Shown one piece after another: positions 1 to 7,220 of a stretch of 64,000 bases of DNA. Origin of the DNA: Acidobacteriota bacterium. Its GTDB lineage: Bacteria; Acidobacteriota; Terriglobia; Bryobacterales; Bryobacteraceae. The DNA lies in NCBI GenBank assembly GCA_026393985.1, contig JAPKZB010000092.1, positions 62,001 through 126,000 on the forward strand, given 5' to 3'. Below the pieces are notes generated by a model, which worked only from the letters and a program-made list of their open reading frames with translations, made no database searches and was not told where the DNA came from. Made by a program: the position numbers and the translations under genes. The stretch's first letter is position 1; each line of letters begins with the position of its first letter.

Positions 1-322
1 CGTCGAGATCGGCACTGGCCCCCTCGGCGTTTTGGTGCTTAACGCGGGTACGGAGCCGGCGGCCGGAATCGATGAGGATGCAGCGCATTTCCCGAATGCC
101 ATAGGCTACGAGACGACGGGGGTCCCAGCCGGCCGTCTCCCGGCGCAGAAGACGCAAGACGGCTTCGTTGGCGAGGGCGGTGGGTTGCAGGGTGTGAGAG
201 GAGCGCTCGTTGGACATCAGCGCCCGGGCGATGCGGCGTAACTCCGGGTAGATTGCGCTGAGCGTCTGGCATGGCTCAGCGGTTGGGCACGAAGTAGCGT
301 TGGGGGGTCCGGCGACCTGCAT
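1..322 (-). CDS. ECF sigma factor, sigma-70_ECF family (partial)
   Basis: The reading frame starts at ATG 322 and is open to the left edge (107 codons visible), so only the N-terminal part is seen. The protein reads MQVAGPPNATSC, then QTLSAIYPELRRIARALM, then SHTLQPTALANEAVLRLL, then REMRCILIDSGRRLRTR. This is the usual order of the acidobacterial/planctomycete ECF family (PF07638): a YPELRRIAR-type helix, an HTLQPTALVNEAYLRL-type helix, then a region-2 MRRILVDHARRR-type helix. It would direct RNA polymerase to a dedicated regulon. In this family the gene is commonly next to a Ser/Thr kinase, as here, where the kinase gene points the other way. An overlapping short frame from 272 is a shadow. 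The start is fairly firm because a consensus promoter lies 55 bases upstream. Confidence 0.85.
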   Translation of the reverse strand, partial: MQVAGPPNATSCPTAEPCQTLSAIYPELRRIARALMSNERSSHTLQPTALANEAVLRLLRRETAGWDPRRLVAYGIREMRCILIDSGRRLRTRVKHQNAEGASADLD

Positions 323-340
323 AAAAATTCCGCGCGTATT

Positions 341-370
341 TTGTCTCTGCCGCGCCTTATCGAGTATAGT
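341..370 (+). promoter_or_regulatory. Sigma-70-like promoter for the kinase gene
   Basis: TTGTCT (341-346) and TATAGT (365-370) are 18 bases apart on the plus strand and would start a transcript near 377 that reads into the kinase gene at 447. It overlaps the leftward promoter at 377-405, so the two polymerases would face each other. The leader also holds a short hairpin, GGTGG/CCACC, near 396-412. Confidence 0.45.
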
Positions 371-376
371 GCGATC

Positions 377-405
377 GTATTAACAGCGGAAGGCCGGTGG
401 GTCAA
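377..405 (-). promoter_or_regulatory. Sigma-70-like promoter for the ECF sigma gene
   Basis: On the minus strand TTGACC (400-405) is followed after exactly 17 bases by TAATAC (377-382). Transcription would start near 370 and read leftward into the ATG at 322. The match is by eye and is not experimentally supported. Confidence 0.55.
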
Positions 406-446
406 AACCACCGTAATAGAACCGGTCGCTCCCTCTTACTCCGGGC

Positions 447-3122
447 ATGGAATACACCAACAAAGATCGGGATGTGCTGCGGCAGATTAAGCGGTTACTG
501 GCCGTGGCAATGGCGCGGCCGGAAGGGGAGCAGGCGGCCTTTGTGGCGCGGCAGGAGGGGGTGAGCGAGGAGGTGCGGCAGGGGGTATTGCGGCTGCTGG
601 AGGCGCAGCACGCGTTGCCGGCGCCGCTTGAGGCGGGGACGCTGGCCGCGGTGTTACAGGGGGAACGGCACGAGGAGACGCCGAAGGTGGGGGAGATGCT
701 GGGGGAGCGGTATCGCGTCGAGAGAATGCTGGCGGCGGGGGGGAGTTCGCAGGTGGTGGAGGCGGCCGATCTGCGTCTGGCGGGGGCGCGGGTGGCGATC
801 AAGATTCTGCGGGGAGGGCAGACGGGCGTTGCGGCGGTGCGGGAGCGGCTGTGGCGGGAGATCCAGGCGATTGCGCAGGTTTCGCATCCCGGGGTTTGCG
901 GTTTGGTGGATGAGGGGGTGTGGCGGGAGCGGTATCCGTATGTGGTGCAGCAGTTTCGGGCGGGGGAGAGCTTGCGGGAGCGGTTGGCGGCGGGGCGGTT
1001 GGCGGCGGCGACGGCGCTGGCGATTTTCCGGCAGTTGGCGGATGTGCTGCAGACGTGCCACGAGGCGGGGGTGCTGCATCTGGATCTGAAGCCGGAGAAC
1101 ATTCTGGTGCACGAGGGGGGGAGCGCGGAGCCGCGGGTGACGGTGGTGGATTTCGGGATTGCGCAGGCGGTGGGGGGCGTGCCGGAGGAGGTTTCGCTGG
1201 GAACGGGAGGGTACCGGGCGCCGGAGCAGTTGGAGGGGAGGGCCCATGTCGGTTCGGATGTTTATGCGCTGGCCCGGATTGCGGGGGAGCTGTTTCCGGC
1301 GGCGCCGGGCGGGGTGCGCCGGGAGATCGAAAAGGGGTTGGCGATGGATCCGGCGGAGCGGCCGGAGTCGGTGCGGTGTTTTCGGGAGGGGGTGGAGCGC
1401 GGGTTGCGGCGGCAGCGGTGGGGGCGGCTGGCGGTGGGGGCCGGGTTGGCGACGTTGGTGGTGGGGGTGATTTGGTGGAATACGGGGGGTGCGCCGCGGA
1501 AGCCGGCGGTGGTGCGGGTGCTGACCCAACTGAAGGGCATGGAGTATAGCCCGGAGTTTTCTCCCGATGGTAAGCTGCTCTATTTCTCTCATGGTGTTTT
1601 TCAAGCGGGGAATCGCAATTTGTATGTGCTGGATCTGGCCAGTGGACAGACAAGAGCGTTGACGGCCGGGGATAGCAAAGACGAGCGTCCGGTGGTTTCG
1701 CCGGATGGGCAGTGGCTGGTGTTCCTGAGACGGAAATGGAACGGTCCGCAGACACTGCTGCAGATGCCTGCCGCGGGGGGCACGCCTCGTTTGGTGCATG
1801 CCGGCGAGGTGCAAAGCTATGCGTTCAGCGGCGACGGCCAACACCTGATTCTTAGCGAGGCGGCCATTTCGGGAGGTGCACATACCCTGCGCACCTTGGC
1901 GCTCGCTACAGGTAAGTGGGAGATCTTCCCGGCGCCGCCGGGTTTTATTGACGATATTGATGTGGTCTTGAGCCGCGATGGGCGGCAACTGGCGTTTTGC
2001 CGTTACCAGACGCCGGAGAAGGGGGACGTGTATGTAACGGCGGTGAGTCCGGAGGGCAGGCCGGAGGGCGAGATCCGACGGGTGACCCGGTTAGAGCGGC
2101 GGGTGTTTCATCCGAGCTGGTACGCGGATGGGGACGGCTTGGTTTTCACGGCCGGAACTTTAACTCGGCGGGGGCTATGGAAGCTCCGGATGGGGCGTGA
2201 GCCAGAGGCGATACCGGAGTTTGCCGAGGCGGTTGAGGAGGGAGTGGTGCGGGTGAAGGGGTCCGGTCTGGTGGTGGTGCGGAACCGGGAGGACTGCGAC
2301 ATATGGCGGTTCCGCCGGGGGGTGGCGGGGGAGTACACGGGAGAGCGGCTGGCGTCGACGACGGCGCTGGATGAGGAGCCGCGGTATTCGGCGGACGGTA
2401 GGCGAGTGGCGTTTTTATCGGAGCGATCGGGGGCGCTGCAGGCTTGGGTGAGCGGGGCGGACGGGACGAATCCGGTACAGGTGAGCCGCTTTGACCGGGC
2501 GGAGAAGGCTTGGTTGACGTGGGGGCCAGCGGCGGTGTTGTCGGTATTTGCGCAGCAGCCGGAGCAGGGGGCGGCGTTGTTTCAGGCCGATGGGACGGGA
2601 GGCTCGGCGGTGACGGCGAAGCTGCGGGTTCCGCAAGGCGCGCGACTGGTGGGCGTGGGCAAGGACGGTACGGCAACCTACATCAGTTTTCCGCGGGAGA
2701 ACAGTCCGCTGCTGGAGCGCTGGCCGCTTTCCGGAGAGGGGCGCCGAGAGGCGGTGGCCGCAGTGGAGGCGGCTTTTGTGCGGGAGACTGACGACGGCGA
2801 ATGGATCTACTTTACGAAGCGGAACGAGAGAAACGGGATTTATCGCCTGCGGCGGGGGGGTGGGGCGGTGGAGCAGGTGGTGGGTTCGCTGAGCCACCGA
2901 ACGACGTTTACGCTACGGAACGGGTGGGTTTACTATGCGAGTCCTGTGCCGCGGCCGGGGGTTTACCGGCAGCGGATGAGCGACGGGAAGAACGAGTTTC
3001 TGTTTGCGCTGGACAAGCCGCCGGGATGGGGGATGGATGTTTCACTGGATGAGCGGGATGTTTTGATTCCGCAGTATGAGTTTGACGATGCGGACCTGGT
3101 GATGGTGGAGGGGCTGCCTTGA
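447..3122 (+). CDS. Membrane Ser/Thr protein kinase with C-terminal beta-propeller
   Basis: This 891-residue protein has a cytoplasmic kinase domain (about 84-320), one membrane helix (about 327-344) and a WD40-like/TolB-type propeller (about 355-885) that would lie outside the membrane. Visible kinase motifs are a Gly-rich loop GGSSQVV (98-104), VAIK with K119, the C-helix Glu near 138, HLDLKPEN (211-218, catalytic D213), DFG (235-237) and GYRAPE (255-260). Propeller blades are marked by YSPEFSPDGK, VVSPDGQW and RYSADGRR. The Arg of the usual HRD motif is Leu, so this is a non-RD kinase and may not need activation-loop phosphorylation. It probably senses a periplasmic ligand or stress and signals through phosphorylation. 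It lies divergent from an ECF sigma gene, a common pairing in these bacteria. Its substrate is unknown. Confidence 0.9.
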   Translation: MEYTNKDRDVLRQIKRLLAVAMARPEGEQAAFVARQEGVSEEVRQGVLRLLEAQHALPAPLEAGTLAAVLQGERHEETPKVGEMLGERYRVERMLAAGGSSQVVEAADLRLAGARVAIKILRGGQTGVAAVRERLWREIQAIAQVSHPGVCGLVDEGVWRERYPYVVQQFRAGESLRERLAAGRLAAATALAIFRQLADVLQTCHEAGVLHLDLKPENILVHEGGSAEPRVTVVDFGIAQAVGGVPEEVSLGTGGYRAPEQLEGRAHVGSDVYALARIAGELFPAAPGGVRREIEKGLAMDPAERPESVRCFREGVERGLRRQRWGRLAVGAGLATLVVGVIWWNTGGAPRKPAVVRVLTQLKGMEYSPEFSPDGKLLYFSHGVFQAGNRNLYVLDLASGQTRALTAGDSKDERPVVSPDGQWLVFLRRKWNGPQTLLQMPAAGGTPRLVHAGEVQSYAFSGDGQHLILSEAAISGGAHTLRTLALATGKWEIFPAPPGFIDDIDVVLSRDGRQLAFCRYQTPEKGDVYVTAVSPEGRPEGEIRRVTRLERRVFHPSWYADGDGLVFTAGTLTRRGLWKLRMGREPEAIPEFAEAVEEGVVRVKGSGLVVVRNREDCDIWRFRRGVAGEYTGERLASTTALDEEPRYSADGRRVAFLSERSGALQAWVSGADGTNPVQVSRFDRAEKAWLTWGPAAVLSVFAQQPEQGAALFQADGTGGSAVTAKLRVPQGARLVGVGKDGTATYISFPRENSPLLERWPLSGEGRREAVAAVEAAFVRETDDGEWIYFTKRNERNGIYRLRRGGGAVEQVVGSLSHRTTFTLRNGWVYYASPVPRPGVYRQRMSDGKNEFLFALDKPPGWGMDVSLDERDVLIPQYEFDDADLVMVEGLP

Positions 3123-3461
3123 GGGAGGGGAGGGGGGATAGAGCGGCCAGGAGCAGGCGAGGCCGAGGGCACCGAGGAGCCGGCAGGTGGTCGGGCTGCT
3201 GAGGCATTCCGCGGGCCATCAGCGCAAAGGCGGCTGGCATAAACGGCGACTCCGCGAAGCCGGGCAGCGCGCGGCAGAAGAGGAGGCCATCGCCATAGGG
3301 GGCGAGGCAGGGAGAGCCGCATGAAGAAGATCCAGAGGAAGAGGCCGCCCATGATGCCGAGGATGGTGTTCGGGGGGCCGAACTCGTCTTGGAGACCCGG
3401 GGAAGAGGGTGGAGAGGGCTTGGCGGTCAGCGAGGTTGAGGACCGACGTGGGTTGGCTCAT
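3123..3461 (-). pseudogene. Decayed MFS transporter fragment
   Basis: Pieces of a major facilitator superfamily protein are readable in different frames. From ATG 3461 the first piece is MSQPTSVLNLADRQALSTLFP. After a one-base shift near the CCCCGGG run (about 3396-3402) it continues as GLQDEFGPPNTILGIMGG and LFLWIFFM, which resembles a first MFS membrane helix. A further frame then gives YGDGLLFCRALPGFAESP followed by FMPAAFALMARGM, which resembles the conserved helix-4 region. About 40 residues that should lie between these pieces are missing, and nothing clear follows LLGALGLACSWPLYP. The start codon overlaps the stop of the upstream DUF1501 gene (TCAT at 3458-3461 on the plus strand). It was therefore once translated as the last gene of that operon. 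Confidence 0.7.
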
Positions 3462-4729
3462 AGGAGCTCGTTAAGCGGCTGGCCGGTTTGGTCCTCGAGC
3501 GAATTGGCGATTTTGATGGGGCGGCCGATGGGGGTGTCGTACTCCTTGGTCCAGTCGATGCCGAAGGCTTTATAGATGGTGGCGAAGAGGTCGCCCATGC
3601 TGGTGGCGCGGCTCGAGACCTGAGCGCCGTCAGCATCCGAGGCGCCGACGACGCGGCCGCCGGCGATGCCGCCGCCGCCGATGGCGAGGGACCAGCAGTT
3701 GGGCCAATGGTCGCGGCCGCGATCGTTATTGACGAAGGGCGTACGGCCGAATTCGCCCATGGCGAGGACGATGGTGGAATGGTAGAGGCCGCGGTCTTTG
3801 AGGTCGTCGAGGAGCGTGGAAAGGGTGCGGTCGAGGGGTGGGCAGAGGCGGTCGCGGTGGCCTTCGTCGTTTTTGACGTGGGTGTCCCAGGAGTTGGAGT
3901 GGAAGCCGGCGGCGGTGACGAAGCGGGTGCCGGCTTCGACGAGGCGGCGGGCCATGAGGGCGCTTTGGCCGACGGAGTCGCGGCCGTAGCGGTCGCGCAG
4001 TTTTTCGGGCTCCTGCGACAGGTCGAAGGCTTCGCGGACCGCGGGGTTGAGGAGCATCTTGGTGGCTTGGGCTTGGAAGGCGTCCATTTGGGCGTGCTCG
4101 GCGCCTTCGACCAGGGTGCGGTAGCGGCGGTCGATCATCTGCAGGAAGCTTTTGCGATTTTCGACGGCGGCGGCGGAGACGGACTTGGGGAGGGAGAGAT
4201 CGTTGATCTGGAAGCCGGGCTTGGAGGGATCCGGGATGCACATGGGATCGTACTCGGGTCCGAGAAAGCCGGAGCGGAAGTAGTCTTCGTACTGACGCGT
4301 TTTTTCCCAGTGAGGGGTGAGGACGTGGGGCGGCATGCTGTTGCGGGCGCCGGTTTCCCTGGCGAGGATGGAGCCGATGCTGGGGAACTGCATGGCGGGA
4401 TTTACTTCGTGGCCGGTGATGGCGTAGTGGGTGCCTTGGGGGTGGTCGCTGCCGCGGGTATGCATGGAGCGGACGAGGGAGAGGCGGTCCATGCGGCGGG
4501 CGAGTTGGGGGAGGAGTTCGGAGATTTGAATGCCGGAGACGTTGGTGGAGATGGGTTGGAAGGAGGAGGTGGGTTTGGGGTCCCAGGTGTCCATCTGGCT
4601 GGGGCCGCCTTCGAGCCAGAGGAGGATGCAGGACTGGGCTTTGCCGTTGGGTTTGGCGCGGAGGAGGCCGGCGAGGTTGAGTCCGAGGAAGCCGAGGGAG
4701 CCGGCCGAGAGGAAGCTTCTGCGCTGCAT
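3458..4729 (-). CDS. DUF1501 secreted protein (module 1)
   Basis: This 423-residue protein begins MQRRSFLSAGSLGFLGLNLAG, a twin-arginine-type leader. It then shows the DUF1501 (alkaline-phosphatase/sulfatase-like fold) pattern: LLWLEGGPSQMDTWDPKP, then RSMHTRGSDH, MGEFGRTPFV and RDHWPN. In this family the protein is exported folded and always travels with a DUF1549/DUF1553 cytochrome-like partner. The biochemical role is not established. The partner gene lies immediately upstream (start 7220, stop at 4731), and the stop codon here overlaps the start of an MFS remnant. A 445-residue plus-strand frame over this gene is a composition artefact. Confidence 0.88.
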   Translation of the reverse strand: MQRRSFLSAGSLGFLGLNLAGLLRAKPNGKAQSCILLWLEGGPSQMDTWDPKPTSSFQPISTNVSGIQISELLPQLARRMDRLSLVRSMHTRGSDHPQGTHYAITGHEVNPAMQFPSIGSILARETGARNSMPPHVLTPHWEKTRQYEDYFRSGFLGPEYDPMCIPDPSKPGFQINDLSLPKSVSAAAVENRKSFLQMIDRRYRTLVEGAEHAQMDAFQAQATKMLLNPAVREAFDLSQEPEKLRDRYGRDSVGQSALMARRLVEAGTRFVTAAGFHSNSWDTHVKNDEGHRDRLCPPLDRTLSTLLDDLKDRGLYHSTIVLAMGEFGRTPFVNNDRGRDHWPNCWSLAIGGGGIAGGRVVGASDADGAQVSSRATSMGDLFATIYKAFGIDWTKEYDTPIGRPIKIANSLEDQTGQPLNELL

Positions 4730-4730
4730 G

Positions 4731-7220
4731 TTAGTGGTTCTCCGCGAATTCTCTCGAACAGAGGACGGCCCAGAAGAGATCTTTCCAGGCTTCGTTGCGG
4801 TTCGGTTGGGTGGATAGGGCGTTGAGGATCTGCCGGCGCTCGGCGGGTTCCGGGGGGCGGCTGAGGGCGGTGAGGTAGAGCTCGTTGAGGATCGTGTCGT
4901 CCGTGGCTTGGCTCGTCAGCAGATGTTGGAGACGGCCTTCGGGTGCGGCGAGTTTTTGATTGTAAATGGGCCCGGCGAGCATATGGAGCGCCTGGCCGAG
5001 GTTCGCTTTGCGGGTGCGTTCGGGAAGAGCGAGGCGGTTGGGGCGTCCGTAGAGATCGAGGAAGCGGGAGTGGAACAGGTCGGGCTCGCGGAGGTGGATG
5101 GCGCGGGTGCCGGCGGGGGTTTGCTGGGTGACTTTGCCGTTGGCGGTGACGGTGGTGGTGAAGCGTTCGGCGACGCCGGTGACTTGGCCGACGGCATCGA
5201 GGAGGACCTCGGCGAGGAGGGGGCGGGGGAGGGCGTGGCTGTAGTTGACGCGGTCGGCACGGTTGGTGGGGTTGGTTTCGGCGGAGAGCTGGTAGGTGTG
5301 GGAGGTGACGATTAAGCGCATGAGAGCGCGGAGGTTGTGGCCGTTGCGGCGGAACTCGGCGGCGAGGCGGTGGAGGAGTTCGGGATGGGTGGCGGGGTTG
5401 GTGGAACGGAAGTCGTCGACGGGGTCGACGAGGCCGCGGCCGAAGAACTCGGCCCAGATGCGATTGACGGCAGCTTCGGCGAAGTAGGGGTGTCGGACCA
5501 TCCAATCGGCGAGGGGCTTGCGGGGGTTTTCCTGATCGGAGGGCTGGACGACGCGGCCGTCGAGGAGGGTGGGGGTGAGCTTGGCTTTGGTGCGCGGGTG
5601 GAGGGTTTCGATCTTGCCGTTGACTTCAGCGTTGCCCATGCCTTCGTGCAAGGGGTGGTCGAAGATGACGTACTCGCTGCCGGTATCGCCCATCTTGAAG
5701 AGGCGGCCGAAGAAGGCGGCAAGGCCCCAGAACTGATCCTGGCTCCAGGTTTCATAGGGGTGGTTGTGGCACTGGGCGCATTCGAGGCGACGGCCGAAGA
5801 AGACGCGGACCTCTTCGGACATGGTCTCTTCGGGGGAGCCGATGACGTCGTAGGGTAGGAAGTGGCGGGAGGGGCCGTCGTAGCCCTGGGCGGAGAGGCG
5901 TTCCCAGGCCATGCGGTCGTAGGGCTTGTTTTTGGCGATGGCATCGCGGATCCATTCGCCGTACATCTGGCTCCACTTGGGGTTGATGCCGTTGGCGAAG
6001 AGGGCGACGCGGAAGAGGTCCTGGAAGCGGAAGGTCCAGTAGTCGGTGAACTCCGGGGTGGCGAGGAGGGCGTCGATGAGGCGTTCGCGTTTCCTGGGGT
6101 CGGTGCTTTGGACGAATGCGGTGACGCGGGCGGGGGGCGGGAGGGTGCCGGTGAGGTCGAGGCAGACGCGGCGGAGGAACTCGGCGTCGGCGGAGAGGGC
6201 GGAGGGGAGAATGCGGAGGCGGCGGAGTTTGTCGAAGACGTGTTCGTCGATGAAGTTGGATTTGGGGGGTGCGGGGTAGTTGGCGATGGGATCGCCGATG
6301 ACGCCGACGATGACGGCGGCGGCTTGGCCGGCGGCGCGGATGAGAATGGACGTTTCGCCGAGGGCGACGGGGGAGACGAGTCCGGAGTCGGCGACGGTGG
6401 CGACCTGGCGGTCGCTGGCGACGTACAGAGCCTGGGCGGTGACGTCCTCGCGGCGGCCGTTGGCCATGACGGCGGTGACGAGGAGGCGATGCTGCCGGTT
6501 CTTCTCGAGGGCGAGGATTTTGGGGTAGACTTCGAGGGCAGTGACGCGGCTGGTATCGTCATCGGGGGGACCGAAGGGGGCACCTTGCTGGATCCAGGCG
6601 GTGATGGCGCGGTATTCGGGAGAATCGACGGCGAAGCGCTTGCCGCCGCCGTGGGGCGTAGCGCCGGTGGCCTTGCGAAGGAGGAGGCTTTCGGCGGGTT
6701 TTTGGAGGTTGATGCGGGGGGTGCGCGCGGATTTCGATTCGGGGGAGAGGACCTGGTATTCGCCGCCTTTGACGATCCATTCGTAGTCGTCCTGAGGGAA
6801 GAGCGAGGCGGCGGAGAGCTTGAAGCCGCCGCGGCCTTTGACGCCGCCGTGGCAGGCTGGGGAGTTGCAGCCGCGCTTGGTGAGGATGGAGCCGATGGCG
6901 GAGCGGAAGCGGAACTCGGCGGGGCCGGCGGCGGTTTCGATGCGGCCGTTGGCGGAGGCGCGGAGTTTGCCGTGGGTGGCGTTAACGTGGACGGGACCGG
7001 GGTTGGCGTTGGCGGTGACGAGGCCGGCGGGGGCGTTGGCGGACCACTGCGCGGTATCGGTGAGGTCTTGGGTGGTGCCGTCGGGATATTCGGCGAGGAG
7101 GAGGAGTTGCTGGGCGGCGCCTTGTCGGTGGAGTTCGAAGGTGGCGGGGACGAGGCGGACGGCGACCGGGTCGGCGGCGAAGGCGATGGCGGCGAGGAGG
7201 AGAGCGAGGAGGAGTTTCAT
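4731..7220 (-). CDS. DUF1549/DUF1553 protein with Ig-like domains and haem-type motifs (module 1)
   Basis: This 829-residue protein has a signal peptide (MKLLLALLLAAIAFAADP). Two bacterial Ig-like (Big2-type) stretches follow (about 20-95 and 230-300), flanking the motif CNSPACH (C118, C123, H124). Then come DUF1549 (from about NFIDEHVFDKLRRL) with an internal CAQCH, and DUF1553 (from about KPLADWMVRHPYFAEAAVNR) to the C-terminus. The CX4CH spacing is typical of this subgroup and could bind haem or be a disulfide/metal site. CAQCH is a canonical c-type haem motif. The protein is probably periplasmic or outer-membrane associated. Its ATG overlaps the stop of the upstream PPC gene (TCAT, 7217-7220), which indicates translational coupling. 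The function is unproven. Confidence 0.88.
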   Translation of the reverse strand: MKLLLALLLAAIAFAADPVAVRLVPATFELHRQGAAQQLLLLAEYPDGTTQDLTDTAQWSANAPAGLVTANANPGPVHVNATHGKLRASANGRIETAAGPAEFRFRSAIGSILTKRGCNSPACHGGVKGRGGFKLSAASLFPQDDYEWIVKGGEYQVLSPESKSARTPRINLQKPAESLLLRKATGATPHGGGKRFAVDSPEYRAITAWIQQGAPFGPPDDDTSRVTALEVYPKILALEKNRQHRLLVTAVMANGRREDVTAQALYVASDRQVATVADSGLVSPVALGETSILIRAAGQAAAVIVGVIGDPIANYPAPPKSNFIDEHVFDKLRRLRILPSALSADAEFLRRVCLDLTGTLPPPARVTAFVQSTDPRKRERLIDALLATPEFTDYWTFRFQDLFRVALFANGINPKWSQMYGEWIRDAIAKNKPYDRMAWERLSAQGYDGPSRHFLPYDVIGSPEETMSEEVRVFFGRRLECAQCHNHPYETWSQDQFWGLAAFFGRLFKMGDTGSEYVIFDHPLHEGMGNAEVNGKIETLHPRTKAKLTPTLLDGRVVQPSDQENPRKPLADWMVRHPYFAEAAVNRIWAEFFGRGLVDPVDDFRSTNPATHPELLHRLAAEFRRNGHNLRALMRLIVTSHTYQLSAETNPTNRADRVNYSHALPRPLLAEVLLDAVGQVTGVAERFTTTVTANGKVTQQTPAGTRAIHLREPDLFHSRFLDLYGRPNRLALPERTRKANLGQALHMLAGPIYNQKLAAPEGRLQHLLTSQATDDTILNELYLTALSRPPEPAERRQILNALSTQPNRNEAWKDLFWAVLCSREFAENH

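Noticed and set aside
3488-4825. 445-residue plus-strand frame over the DUF1501 and DUF1549 genes
   Set aside because: Its residues are mostly Gly, Ala, Val and Glu runs, the mirror of GC-rich codons of the real minus-strand genes.
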